Source: DASUTB01 sp036374835 (GTDB lineage Bacteria; Actinomycetota; Actinomycetes; Jiangellales; Jiangellaceae). Taken from it: a stretch of DNA of 64,000 nt. The first letter of the stretch is position 1; every line of letters begins with the position of its first letter. Of this stretch, positions 55,826 through 64,000 are shown piece by piece. The stretch lies in assembly GCA_036374835.1 (NCBI GenBank), contig DASUTB010000132.1:1-64000 (forward strand), written 5' to 3'. The position numbers were made by a program, and so were the translations under genes. The notes under the pieces were generated by a model. That model saw only the letters and a program-made list of their open reading frames with translations, searched no databases and was not told the DNA's origin.

Positions 55826-57605
55826 AGCTGACCCAGGCCGCGTGCATACCGGCGTAGACGCCGCCTCGACGGACGAGCTCGCGGTGCGGACCGCGCTCGG
55901 CGAGCACGCCGTTGTCGAAGACCAGGACCTCGTCGGCGGCTTCGGCCGTGCTGAGCCGGTGCGCGATGGTGACCGACGTTCGCCCGCGCGTCACGCCGGC
56001 CAACGCCCGGGCCAGACGCACCTCGGTGGCCGGGTCGACAGCGGAGGTCGCCTCGTCGAGTACGAGCACGTCCGGGTCGGCAAGGTACGCACGCACGAGC
56101 GCGACCAGTTGACGTTCGCCGGCCGACAGCGACTCACCACGTTGCCCCACCTGTGTCTCCAGGCCGTTGGCGAGTGAGTCGGCCCACCCGGCAAGACCGA
56201 GCTCGCGAAGCGCGCCGCGCAGCGTGGCGTCGTCCGCGCCCGGACTGGCGAAGCGCAGGTTCGCCGCCAGCGTGTCGTCGAAGAGGAAGCCCTCCTGCGG
56301 CACCATGATCACACGCTCGCGCAGCGACTCGAAGCCGATCGTACGCAGATCGTGCCCGCCGAGCAGCACCGTGCCACCGGCCGGGTCCATCAGCCGGGTC
56401 AGAAGCTTGGCGAACGTCGTCTTGCCCGAGCCGGTCTCGCCGACCACCGCGACGCGCGACTTCGGCGCGATCTCCACCGACACGTCCTTGAGCACGGTCG
56501 GGCCGTCCGGATAGGCGTACGACACCCGGTCGAACCGGATTCCGATCGGCCCCGGCGCCAGCACCACACCGTCCGGCGGGTCCGCGACATCGGCCGGCGT
56601 GTCGAGCACGCCGAGCACGCGCCGCCAGCCTGCGATCGCGTTCTGCGCCTCGTTGAGCACCTCGGTGCCGACCTGCACGGGTGCGATGAACAGCGTCACA
56701 AGGAACAAGAACGCGACGAGCCGCCCGAGCGTGATGTCACCGGCGATCCCGAGCAGCACACCGACGACCACCACGGCCGCGTTCGCGATTCCGGCGACGA
56801 TCTCACCGCTGGAGAAGGTGAACGCGACGAGCTTCTGCGCGCGGGTCGCCGACATCCGGTGAGCCTCGATGGCATCGTCGATTCGGCGCTGGGTCCGTCC
56901 TTCTATCGAGTATGCCCGCACCGCCTGGGCTCCCACCACGGCCTCGGATATCGCCCCGAGCATGGCGCCGAGCCGTTCGCGCACGGCGAGATACGCGCCG
57001 GACAGCAGCTTCTGGAAGAAGCGCAGTGCCAGGAACAACGGCAGGAAGCAGGCCCACACGAGCAGCGTCAGCTGCCACGAGTACACCGCCATGATCACCG
57101 TTGCGAGCAGCAACTGGCCGATGCTGATGACCATCATCAGCCCGCCCCACTGTACGAAGCGCGAGATCGTATCGACGTCGGTCGTCACCCGGGCGACGAG
57201 GGACCCCCGGCTCTCGGTGTTCTGCGTCAATACCGACAAGTCGTGCACGTGGCGGAACGCCTTGGAGCGCAGCGTCGCCAAACCGGTCTCACTCGCACGG
57301 AAGAGCCGGTAGTTCATCTGGTACGCCGCAACGACCGTCACCGCGATCGCGATCACCGCTGCCACAAGCATGGAGCGCACGAAGCCGATATCCGCCCCGC
57401 CGGGCGCGTTCAGCCCACGGTCGATGGTCTGCTGTACCGTGATGGGGACGATCACTCGGCCGGCCGTAGCGACGATCGCCAGCGTCAGCGTCCATCCGAG
57501 ACCTTGGGTGATCTCCGGCGACAGCGCCAGCCCGCGGCGAACGGTCCGCAGCGCGTTGTCCTGCTGGATGCCGACCCGGGACGAGACCGCGGTCGCGTCA
57601 GCCAT
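55815..57605 (-). CDS. ABC exporter half-transporter (catalytically competent partner)
   Basis: A 596-residue fused membrane/ATPase protein with six membrane helices in the first about 320 residues and an ATP-binding domain after it. Walker A is GETGSGKTTF, Walker B VLVLDEATSAVD with catalytic Glu, and the switch His is present (TIAHRLS). The ABC signature is atypical: LSAGERQ in place of LSGGQ. The upstream gene, overlapping by eight bases, has the opposite pattern, so the two form a heterodimer with one full and one degenerate ATP site. Members of this type export drugs, lipids or peptides; the substrate is unknown. Confidence 0.93.
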   Translation of the reverse strand: MADATAVSSRVGIQQDNALRTVRRGLALSPEITQGLGWTLTLAIVATAGRVIVPITVQQTIDRGLNAPGGADIGFVRSMLVAAVIAIAVTVVAAYQMNYRLFRASETGLATLRSKAFRHVHDLSVLTQNTESRGSLVARVTTDVDTISRFVQWGGLMMVISIGQLLLATVIMAVYSWQLTLLVWACFLPLFLALRFFQKLLSGAYLAVRERLGAMLGAISEAVVGAQAVRAYSIEGRTQRRIDDAIEAHRMSATRAQKLVAFTFSSGEIVAGIANAAVVVVGVLLGIAGDITLGRLVAFLFLVTLFIAPVQVGTEVLNEAQNAIAGWRRVLGVLDTPADVADPPDGVVLAPGPIGIRFDRVSYAYPDGPTVLKDVSVEIAPKSRVAVVGETGSGKTTFAKLLTRLMDPAGGTVLLGGHDLRTIGFESLRERVIMVPQEGFLFDDTLAANLRFASPGADDATLRGALRELGLAGWADSLANGLETQVGQRGESLSAGERQLVALVRAYLADPDVLVLDEATSAVDPATEVRLARALAGVTRGRTSVTIAHRLSTAEAADEVLVFDNGVLAERGPHRELVRRGGVYAGMHAAWVSSSG

Positions 57606-59406
57606 CGGCCACCTCCGTCACGGGTTCGCTCTCGCGCACCGCGGCATCCCGCTCGTAGGCAGTGATCAACTCCGCATAACCGGGCGAGGCGCCGAGCAAC
57701 TCCTCATGCGTGCCGCGCGCCAGGATGCGCCCGTTCTCCACGTAGACGACCTCGTCCGCCAGTGAGATCGTCGCCCGCCGATACGCCACGACGACGACGG
57801 TCGATGGCAGCGCGGCGTCCCGCAGGCCGGCCAGGATCCGCCGCTCCACCTCAGGGTCGACCGCGCTGGTCGCGTCGTCGAGGACGAGAAGGCGGGGACG
57901 GCGCACCAGCGCCCGCGCGAGCGCCAGCCGCTGGCGCTGCCCGCCGGACAGCGTGGTACCGCGCTCCCCGATCACGGCGTCGAGCGCGCCATCCAGATCG
58001 CGGATGAAGCCGCCGGCCTGCGCCAGATCCAGCGCCGACCACACGTCCGCATCGGTGGCGTCCAGATCGAGTGCCACGTTGTCGCGCACCGTGTCGTTGA
58101 AGATGAACGCCTGCTGGAAAACGAGCGCCGCGGAGCCCGCCACGCTGGCATGCTGCAGCCCGCGCAGGTCCACTCCGTCGATCAGGACGGCACCGGTGTC
58201 GGGATCGACCAGCCGAATCAGCACGCTGGCAAGCGTCGACTTGCCCGAGCCGGTCGGGCCGACCACGGCCACCGTCCGTCCGGAGGCGACGTCGAGATTG
58301 ACGTCTTCGAGAACAGGCGTGTCGTCCACGTACGAGTAGCCGACGCCGCGTACCGATAGCTCGGCGGGGCCACCGCCGGACGGCAGTTCGTCCGGACCGT
58401 AGTCGAGCGAGCCGGTGGCCGAACGCACCGCCTGCACCCGCCGCCAGCTCACCACCGCGCTGGGTAGTTCGCCCAGCACGAACCCGATCGCCCGGACAGG
58501 GAACGCCGTGATCGTCAACAGGTACGCGACCTGGACGACCGTGCCCGCCGCTAGCGACCCCTCGGCGACGCGAGTGGCACCGACGGCGAGGACGACGAGG
58601 ATCCCGATGTTCGGAATGGCGTCCATCACCGGATCGAACGCGCCGCGAATCCGTCCCACCCGGACCAGCGAATCGCGAAGATCGTTGGCAACCCGCGTGA
58701 ATCGCTCGGTCTCCGCGGACTCGCGACCCATCGACTTGACGACGAGCGCCCCATCGAACGACTCGTGCGCGACCGCCGATACGTCGCCGCGCAGCGCCTG
58801 TGCCCTCGTCGCCAGGGGCGAGAGCCGGCGTTGGTAGATGTAGTTGAGGATCAGGATCGCCGGAAAGACGATCATGCCGACGGCCGCCAGGATCGGATCG
58901 GCGATGAACATCGAGACGAGCGCGAACGCCAGCATGACGAGCACGCCGAGCGCGAACGGCAACGGCGCGATCGGCCAGAACGACATCTCGACGTCCGCGT
59001 TGGCCGTCGACAGCAGCCGCCCGGTCGGGTGCCGATGGTGCCAGGACAGCGGCAACTGCAGGTACTTGCGACTCACCTCGCGGCGGTAGCGTGCGTTCAG
59101 GCGGTACTGGCCGAGACCGGCGAAGTAGCGCCGGACGACGATACCTGCGGCCTTGAACACAGCGGCCCCAACGATGGCCAGGCTCGCGAGCCAAAGTGCG
59201 CCGGAAGTGGTCCGCCCTTCCTCGAAGGCGGGGACGACCACCTCGTCGGTGACCCGGCCGATGACCGCGGCGGTGGCGACCGTCATCAGCCCGTAGACGG
59301 CGCTGCCGACAATGGCCAGACCCAAGGTGAGCGGTTCATTGCGGAGTGCGCGGCCGATGATCCGGAATCCCTCGCGCAGCGTCGCCTGATCACCCCGTTT
59401 TGTCAC
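57598..59406 (-). CDS. ABC exporter half-transporter (degenerate-site partner)
   Basis: A 602-residue ABC exporter subunit. The membrane part has six helices (about 20-320). In the ATPase domain Walker A GPTGSGKSTL and signature LSGGQRQ are canonical, but Walker B ends LVLDDATSAVD, with Asp instead of the catalytic Glu, and the switch His is replaced by Tyr (VVAYRRA). This is the hallmark of the degenerate site in heterodimeric exporters. GTG 59406 starts the frame. The stop overlaps the partner gene by eight bases. The pair forms a two-gene operon running away from the psp operon. Confidence 0.93.
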   Translation of the reverse strand: MTKRGDQATLREGFRIIGRALRNEPLTLGLAIVGSAVYGLMTVATAAVIGRVTDEVVVPAFEEGRTTSGALWLASLAIVGAAVFKAAGIVVRRYFAGLGQYRLNARYRREVSRKYLQLPLSWHHRHPTGRLLSTANADVEMSFWPIAPLPFALGVLVMLAFALVSMFIADPILAAVGMIVFPAILILNYIYQRRLSPLATRAQALRGDVSAVAHESFDGALVVKSMGRESAETERFTRVANDLRDSLVRVGRIRGAFDPVMDAIPNIGILVVLAVGATRVAEGSLAAGTVVQVAYLLTITAFPVRAIGFVLGELPSAVVSWRRVQAVRSATGSLDYGPDELPSGGGPAELSVRGVGYSYVDDTPVLEDVNLDVASGRTVAVVGPTGSGKSTLASVLIRLVDPDTGAVLIDGVDLRGLQHASVAGSAALVFQQAFIFNDTVRDNVALDLDATDADVWSALDLAQAGGFIRDLDGALDAVIGERGTTLSGGQRQRLALARALVRRPRLLVLDDATSAVDPEVERRILAGLRDAALPSTVVVVAYRRATISLADEVVYVENGRILARGTHEELLGASPGYAELITAYERDAAVRESEPVTEVADG

Positions 59407-59469
59407 GCACGTACATTACCGAACTATGACGTCACCACTGTCTCTGGGTAACGGAGCTGTCCGTTCGAA

Positions 59470-60036
59470 CTACAGGCCGGGGGCGCCCCAGACCGGGAAC
59501 CAACGCGACAAGTCCTTCTCGATCGGCAGCTCATCGGAGACCATCGCGCGCACCTGGAGCTCCAAGCCGGAGTCGCGCTTGCGATCGCTTTCGGCCATCG
59601 GTGCGAACGGGTAGAAGGTGCCCTGCTTGTAGAGATAGACGAGCGCGATCGAGGCGCCGTCCCGAGACCTGAACCCGATGGTCGAGCACAGCAGGGCCGG
59701 CCCGAAGCCACTGCCCTCCAATGTCGTGTTGGCCGCGTGCAGGTGCGTGACCAGACCCGAGACGTCCTTCGGCTCGTGCCGGATCACCATCCAGGTATAG
59801 CCGTAGCGGTCCTTGTGCTCCTCGGGTTCGGTCCCGCCGAGCAGGGCGGTCATCTCGTCCTTGAGACGGGCGAACGGACCGCCTTCCATTTCGCGAAAGC
59901 AGACCGCGCCCACGCCGGTCGGGCGTATCTCGGCGCTGGCTTCGAGCGTCAACGCCGCGGTCGGCACCGAGAACAGCGCATCGAGGTTCGGCTTGGCCTG
60001 CTTCGTCCGGCCGAGAATGGCGTCGAGGAAACCCAC
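59470..60036 (-). CDS. pspAB: PspA-associated protein PspAB
   Basis: A 188-residue protein beginning MGFLDAILGRTKQAKPNLDAL and continuing FSVPTAALTLEA...GVGAVCFREMEGGPF, as in the PspAB proteins described beside actinobacterial pspA genes. FGPALLCSTIGFRS and LYKQGTFYPFAP follow. It is cytosolic, without membrane segments. It is the last gene of pspA-pspAA-htpX-pspAB, three bases behind htpX. Its function in the phage-shock response is not known to me; presumably it binds PspA or HtpX. Confidence 0.88.
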   Translation of the reverse strand: MGFLDAILGRTKQAKPNLDALFSVPTAALTLEASAEIRPTGVGAVCFREMEGGPFARLKDEMTALLGGTEPEEHKDRYGYTWMVIRHEPKDVSGLVTHLHAANTTLEGSGFGPALLCSTIGFRSRDGASIALVYLYKQGTFYPFAPMAESDRKRDSGLELQVRAMVSDELPIEKDLSRWFPVWGAPGL

Positions 60037-60039
60037 CTA

Positions 60040-60933
60040 CTACCCCCGGCCCAGGTCGACCGAGATCTTGGCCAACTGGTCCAATCGCTTCTCGAGTGGC
60101 GGATGGCTGGCGAACAACGAGGCCAGGTCCATCTTGTTGGTCAGCGCCGGGACGAAGAAGAACGTGTTGTACGCCTCCTTTTCCCGCAGATCCTTCTGAG
60201 GTATGCGCTGCATCTCGCCGGTGATCTTGGTCAGCGCGTTCGCCAGCTGGGACGGCTGCCCGGTCAGGTACGCGCCGGCCCGGTCGGCGGCGAGCTCGCG
60301 ATAACGCGACAGCAGCCGGGTCAGCATGAAGCTCACCGCATAGACGACGATCGACACGAGGATGATCACCAGGAAGGCAGGGCCACTGTCCCGCGACCTG
60401 CCCATGCTGCTGAAGATCGTCATCCGGGTCAGGAAGCCGGCCAGGATGCCCACCACGGACGCGATCGTCATCACCATCACATCACGGTGCGCTACATGCG
60501 AGAGCTCGTGCGCCATCACAGCTTCGAGTTCGCGCTCGTCCAACCGCCGCATGATTCCCGTCGTCGCGCATACCACGGCCCGCTTCGGGCTGCGCCCGGT
60601 CGCGAACGCGTTCGGCATCGGCGTATCCGCGATAGCGACCCGCGGCTTTGGCATGTCCGCCTGAGCGCACAGCCGGTCGACGATGGCATGCAACTGCGGC
60701 GCCTCCTGGGGAGTGACCTCACGAGCGCGCATCGCCCTCATCGCCAGGGTGTCCGAGAAGTACCACTGCGCCCAGAAGACGCCGAGGCCGATGATGATGC
60801 CGAGCACCCAGCCACCGGTGGTGTAGCTGGCCACCGCCCACATCAGCACCACGAAGAGCCCTGCCAGCAGCAGCATCGTGACGCCCATCCGAATGCTCAG
60901 GCCGGTGTCCGGCTTGAACCGCGTGCTCGCCAT
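60040..60933 (-). CDS. htpX: HtpX-type membrane zinc metalloprotease
   Basis: HtpX is an envelope-stress protease of the M48 family that cuts damaged membrane proteins at the cytoplasmic side. Of 297 residues, two N-terminal helices (about 12-55) precede the catalytic domain. AHELSHVAHRD gives the HExxH zinc motif, and the third ligand Glu is in YRELAADRAGAYLTG; two more helices lie between them (VMTIASVVGILAGFL, FLVIILVSIVVYAVSF). ATG 60933 is three bases behind the pspAA stop. In this operon it presumably serves membrane quality control together with PspA. Confidence 0.96.
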   Translation of the reverse strand: MASTRFKPDTGLSIRMGVTMLLLAGLFVVLMWAVASYTTGGWVLGIIIGLGVFWAQWYFSDTLAMRAMRAREVTPQEAPQLHAIVDRLCAQADMPKPRVAIADTPMPNAFATGRSPKRAVVCATTGIMRRLDERELEAVMAHELSHVAHRDVMVMTIASVVGILAGFLTRMTIFSSMGRSRDSGPAFLVIILVSIVVYAVSFMLTRLLSRYRELAADRAGAYLTGQPSQLANALTKITGEMQRIPQKDLREKEAYNTFFFVPALTNKMDLASLFASHPPLEKRLDQLAKISVDLGRG

Positions 60934-60935
60934 CG

Positions 60936-61226
60936 TCAGGACGCCTGGCTGCCGGGGATGAGGCCCTCGTCGGTGAGCATGCGCTTCACTTCGTCGACGT
61001 GCGCCTCGGCGTACGGAAGCACCAGATCGCTGTCGATCAGCGCATCGTCGGGCACCGGTGCACCCGCGCGGCGGACTGCATCGAGCAACGTGGTCAACGC
61101 GGTCCGGAACCGGTCGTCGTCACCGGACTCGATCGCGTCACCGAGTTCGTCGTCCAGCCTGTTCAGCTCATCGAGGTGCGACGCGTCGAGGTCGAACTGC
61201 CCCTCGCCCATGATCCGGACGATCAC
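60936..61226 (-). CDS. pspAA: PspA-associated protein PspAA
   Basis: A 96-residue protein starting MIVRIMGEGQFDLDASHLDE, the signature of PspAA, with a helical rest (LNRLDDELGDAIESGDDD, MLTDEGLI). ATG 61226 overlaps the pspA stop by four bases (ATGA), so the two are translated together. PspAA is known as a frequent partner of PspA in actinobacteria and archaea; its mechanism is not established. Confidence 0.93.
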   Translation of the reverse strand: MIVRIMGEGQFDLDASHLDELNRLDDELGDAIESGDDDRFRTALTTLLDAVRRAGAPVPDDALIDSDLVLPYAEAHVDEVKRMLTDEGLIPGSQAS

Positions 61227-62002
61227 CGTTGCTCCTCCTCGCGCGTGCTCTCCACTGCCTCACCGTTCTGACCTTCGATCTGCTTCGGCGCCTCCCCGGA
61301 TCCGGTCGTGAGCTCCTGCTTCATCCTGGCCAGCTCGAGCTCGACGTCGTTCGTCGACGCAAGCCGATCGAGTTCGGCGCTGATGTCGTCCTTCTGCGTA
61401 CCGGTGACGTCCTCCAGCACACCCGAGGCCAGCAACTCGTCGACCGCGCCGGCGCGAGCCTGCAGCTCGGCCGTCTTATCCTCGGCGCGTTGCACCGCCA
61501 TGCCGACGTCGCTCATCTCCTCGGAGATACCGCTGAACGCCTCACCGATCTGGGTCTGCGCCTGGGCGGCGGTGTAGTTGGCCTTGATCGTTTCCTTGCG
61601 GGTGCGGAACGACTCGACCTTGGACTGGAGACGCTGCGCGGCCAACGTCAGCTTCTCCTCCTCGGCCTGCAGGTTCGCGTGCTGCGTCTGCAGGTCGGTC
61701 AGTTGCTGACCGAGACCGGACTTGCGGGTGAGCGCTTCGCGCGCGAGGTCCTCGCGCCCGTGTTCGAGGGCCTTGCTCGCTTGACCTTGCAGCTTGTCCG
61801 CCTGGGTGTTGAGCTGGGACATCTGCACTTCGATCCGCTTACGGCTGGTGGCGACGTCCGCCACGCCGCGCCGGACCTTCTGCAGCAGTTCGAGCTGCTT
61901 CTTGTACGAGTAGTCGAGGGTCTCCCGGGGGTCCTCGGCGCGGTCGAGCGCCTTGTCTGCCTTAGCCCGGAAGATCATGGACATTCTTTGGAGGATCCCC
62001 AT
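61223..62002 (-). CDS. pspA: PspA/IM30-family envelope stress protein
   Basis: PspA binds damaged membrane and forms ESCRT-III-like assemblies that keep it sealed. The 259 residues are nearly all coiled-coil: MGILQRMSMIFRAKADKALD as the amphipathic helix, DYSYKKQLELLQKVRRGVADVATSRKR, and helices up to about residue 225. A variable tail with Glu/Arg follows. It is the first gene of the operon. No ribosome site is obvious directly ahead of ATG 62002; a -10-like TAGGGT occurs about 70 bases upstream. No ClgR-type operator was found. Confidence 0.96.
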   Translation of the reverse strand: MGILQRMSMIFRAKADKALDRAEDPRETLDYSYKKQLELLQKVRRGVADVATSRKRIEVQMSQLNTQADKLQGQASKALEHGREDLAREALTRKSGLGQQLTDLQTQHANLQAEEEKLTLAAQRLQSKVESFRTRKETIKANYTAAQAQTQIGEAFSGISEEMSDVGMAVQRAEDKTAELQARAGAVDELLASGVLEDVTGTQKDDISAELDRLASTNDVELELARMKQELTTGSGEAPKQIEGQNGEAVESTREEEQR

Positions 62003-62173
62003 TTGGCCAGGTAACCCTTTCCTGAGACGAATTGCGCCGCCGATTGATACGCGTTGCTAAGCCCTACCCTACGGCGTCTAGGACCTGAGCTGCCGCAGGG
62101 TCCGGAGCCTGGCTTACCCTAGTAAAGTGTTCTGCCCCGATCGCACCCATGATCATACATCGCAGAGGCTACC

Positions 62174-62749
62174 GTGAGATCCAGCTCCAGCGACTCGACC
62201 CAAGCCCGACAGGCCGACTCATCGGCCGAGACCGGCGATCGGCCGACCGGTAAAGGCAAGGCAACCCCGAAGCGCCGCGAGGCCGAAGCCGCCCGTAAAG
62301 CGCGCGTCAAGCCGGCGCTCACCAGGCGCGAACGGTTCAAGCGCGACCGCGAGCAGATGAAGGCCTCCCGGCAGCGAAGTCGCCAGGGCCTCGAGCGGGG
62401 CGACGAGCGGTACTTGATGAAGCGCGACAAGGGCCCGGTACGCAAATTCGTGCGCGACTTCGTGGACTCGCGTCGGCTCTTCTCCGAATTCTTCCTGCCC
62501 GTAATCCTCCTGATCTTGCTGCTGGGGTTCATCCGTCCGCTCGCCCCGCTGTCGTCGATGCTGATGATGGCCACGGTGTTCCTGGTCATTTTCGATCTGG
62601 TAACCCTTCGATTCCGGCTCAAGCGCCAGATCCGCGAGCGTTTCCCGGACGACGACGGACGGCATACGCTCTATGCGTTCTCTCGTGCCACGCAGTTGCG
62701 TAGACTCCGCATACCGAAGCCGACCGTCAAACCGGGTGATCTCGTATGA
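62174..62749 (+). CDS. DUF3043-family membrane protein
   Basis: A 191-residue protein of the actinobacterial DUF3043 family. The N-terminal half is very basic and charged (GKGKATPKRREAEAARKAR, TRRERFKRDREQMKASRQR), then KGPVRKFVRDFVDSRRLFSEFFLPV leads to two membrane helices (about 111-128 and 131-152). A basic tail follows. GTG 62174 is used, with GAGG six bases ahead. It is divergent from pspA and overlaps the next acetyltransferase gene by four bases. No function is known. Confidence 0.88.
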   Translation: MRSSSSDSTQARQADSSAETGDRPTGKGKATPKRREAEAARKARVKPALTRRERFKRDREQMKASRQRSRQGLERGDERYLMKRDKGPVRKFVRDFVDSRRLFSEFFLPVILLILLLGFIRPLAPLSSMLMMATVFLVIFDLVTLRFRLKRQIRERFPDDDGRHTLYAFSRATQLRRLRIPKPTVKPGDLV

Positions 62750-63249
62750 GCAAGGCGTCTGTACCGGCCGACGACCTCACACTGCGTGCGCTGACCTACA
62801 CCGATCCAGTCGTTCGCGCGCTCGAGGCCGAACTTCAGCAGGAGTACGTGGAGAAGTACGGTTCCCGGTACGGGACGGTCGAAGAGCCCGCGATCGATCC
62901 GGATGAGTTCACCCCACCGGAAGGGCTGTTCCTGGTCGGTTTCGTCGGCGCCGAGCCGGTCGCCTCCGGTGGCTACCACCGCTTCGACGAGGGAACCGTC
63001 GAGATCAAGCGGATGTATGTCGTCAGCGACCGCCGAGGCGCCGGCTATGCTCGCCGGCTGCTCAACGAGCTCGAGACACGCGCGGGGCACCAGGGGTTCA
63101 AGCGCGCGATACTCGAGACGGGAAGTGAGCAGCCCGAGGCGCTGGCGCTGTACCGGTCGAGTGGTTACGAGCCGATCGAGGCGTTCGGCAAGTACGTCGG
63201 CCTCGAGTGCAGCCTCTGCTTCGGCAAAGACCTCACCGCGACCGAATGA
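62746..63249 (+). CDS. GNAT-family N-acetyltransferase
   Basis: A 167-residue acetyltransferase: the strand-4 segment VEIKRMYVVSDRRGAGYARRLLNELE, with the acetyl-CoA loop RRGAGYARRL, is diagnostic, followed by AILETGSEQPEALALYRSSGYEPI. The N-terminal half has LRALTYTDPVVRALEAELQQEYVEKYGSRYG. ATG 62746 overlaps the DUF3043 stop (ATGA), so the two form an operon. Substrate unknown; small-molecule amine or antibiotic are possible in this family. Confidence 0.9.
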   Translation: MSKASVPADDLTLRALTYTDPVVRALEAELQQEYVEKYGSRYGTVEEPAIDPDEFTPPEGLFLVGFVGAEPVASGGYHRFDEGTVEIKRMYVVSDRRGAGYARRLLNELETRAGHQGFKRAILETGSEQPEALALYRSSGYEPIEAFGKYVGLECSLCFGKDLTATE

Positions 63250-63334
63250 TCACGTAAAGCCGGGAAACCCCAGCCATACGGTGCTTGCAGACCGCGTAGA
63301 GCATGGACAGCGCGCGCAACGGGCACACCGCTGC

Positions 63335-64000
63335 TCAACGAAACGCGGCGATCACACTCGCCATCCGCGCCACCGGTTCGGCGTCGTCGAGATCGGCGAG
63401 CCGGACGACGACCTCCGCCGCGCCGGCACCGGCCAACTCCCGGAACCGGCGCACATGATCATCGACCGTTCCGGCGTTAATTGCCGCGGCATAGCGCGCC
63501 GCGTCCTGATGGCGGGGCCGCAGCCGCTCGACGCGGGTTCGAACATCCGCGTCGTCGGTGCCGACCAGCACGGTAGACAGGTGGCTCACACGCACATCCG
63601 CGGGATCACGATCGAGATCTCGGCAGTGCTGTGCCAGCACATCGGCCTTGTGCCGCACGGTGGCGACGTCACCGAAAACGTTGGCCGTGTCGGCATACTG
63701 CGCCGCCAGCCGAAGCGTCCGGCGCTCACCACCGCCGCCCAGGACCAGCGGTATGCGGTCCTGAATCGGCCGCGGGTAGCACGTCGTGTCCGGTACATCC
63801 AGCACCTGGCCGTGGAACGACTTGTTGCCCGGACCCCACATCACCGGTAGCAACCGCAACGCGTCTTCAAGCAGCTCATACCGACGTGGCACGGACGGGA
63901 AGTCCCAACCGTACGCTCGATGCTCCTCGGCGAACCACGCCAGCCCGAGCCCGCACACCGCCCGGCCGCCGCTGAGTACATCAAGCGTTGCGACGATCTT
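63335..64000 (-). CDS. LLM-class F420-dependent oxidoreductase, 5' end outside the window
   Basis: A luciferase-like monooxygenase/reductase that uses coenzyme F420 or flavin. The visible 221 residues include the C-terminal two thirds of the TIM barrel: ATLDVLSGGRAVCGLGLAW, the PVMWGPGNKSFHGQVLDVPDT phosphate-site region, IPLVLGGGGERRTLRLAAQYADTANVFGD, and a closing helix. The reading frame continues past the window edge at 64000, so the start is not visible. It converges on the acetyltransferase gene. Substrate cannot be assigned. Confidence 0.92.
   Translation of the reverse strand, partial: KIVATLDVLSGGRAVCGLGLAWFAEEHRAYGWDFPSVPRRYELLEDALRLLPVMWGPGNKSFHGQVLDVPDTTCYPRPIQDRIPLVLGGGGERRTLRLAAQYADTANVFGDVATVRHKADVLAQHCRDLDRDPADVRVSHLSTVLVGTDDADVRTRVERLRPRHQDAARYAAAINAGTVDDHVRRFRELAGAGAAEVVVRLADLDDAEPVARMASVIAAFR

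Overview
The window is about 68% GC and densely packed with short or overlapping gene junctions. It comes from a chromosome of an actinomycete (Actinomycetota); I cannot name the genus. Family markers are a response regulator with an ANTAR output domain, a CoaE fused to a GrpB domain, the Trp-associated membrane protein and HGxxPAAW protein in the trp cluster, PspAA/PspAB next to PspA and HtpX, a DUF3043 protein, a septum-formation lipoprotein, an F420-type luciferase-like oxidoreductase, and many GTG starts just after a TANNNT box (leaderless mRNAs). From memory, the backbone uvrB - coaE - rpsA - polA - liv - pdtaR - pyk - gltBD - lgt - trp - hisI is the conserved block also found in Streptomyces and, in part, in Mycobacterium.

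Layout. 1-10 kb: end of a glutamine amidotransferase, TerC with a candidate Mn2+ riboswitch, YjbR and uvrB with a candidate PafBC DNA-damage promoter, an acetyltransferase, a flavin-binding protein, coaE-grpB coupled to a membrane-anchored EEP phosphohydrolase, and a lipoprotein. 10-17 kb: rpsA, a secreted lytic transglycosylase with four PASTA repeats, polA, and a hotdog thioesterase diverging from polA across a very compact two-way promoter. 17-26 kb: a branched-chain amino acid ABC transporter (livHMGF), whose LivH carries an extra exported N-terminal domain, facing three separate binding-protein genes, then pdtaR. 26.7-31.8 kb: tRNA-Leu(CAA) followed by a more variable stretch: an ArsR-VOC-AHSA1 operon with a clear operator, a membrane-anchored Hsp70-like protein with an exported partner, a split HTH/acetyltransferase gene, and a 460-bp gene-free stretch with small repeats. 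31.8-47.8 kb: pyk, gltBD with a GlnR-type box, a VIT-family transporter, lgt, trpABC, an orphan PhoB-type winged-helix protein, HGxxPAAW, Trp membrane protein, trpE and hisI. 47.9-55 kb: a large LuxR-type (LAL) regulator converging on an oligopeptide-type ABC system (binding protein, an enlarged OppB, OppC; no ATPase gene in sight). 55-64 kb: septum-formation lipoprotein, an asymmetric heterodimeric ABC exporter, the pspA-pspAA-htpX-pspAB envelope-stress operon, DUF3043, an acetyltransferase and the 3' part of an LLM oxidoreductase.

Functionally the region is mostly housekeeping: nitrogen assimilation (gltBD), tryptophan and histidine synthesis, amino acid and peptide uptake, DNA replication and repair, and envelope maintenance. 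No phage, IS element, CRISPR array or secondary-metabolite cluster was seen. The least conventional items are the LivH fusion, the enlarged OppB, the Hsp70-like/exported-protein pair, the orphan winged-helix gene inside the trp operon, and several regulatory sites readable directly from the DNA.
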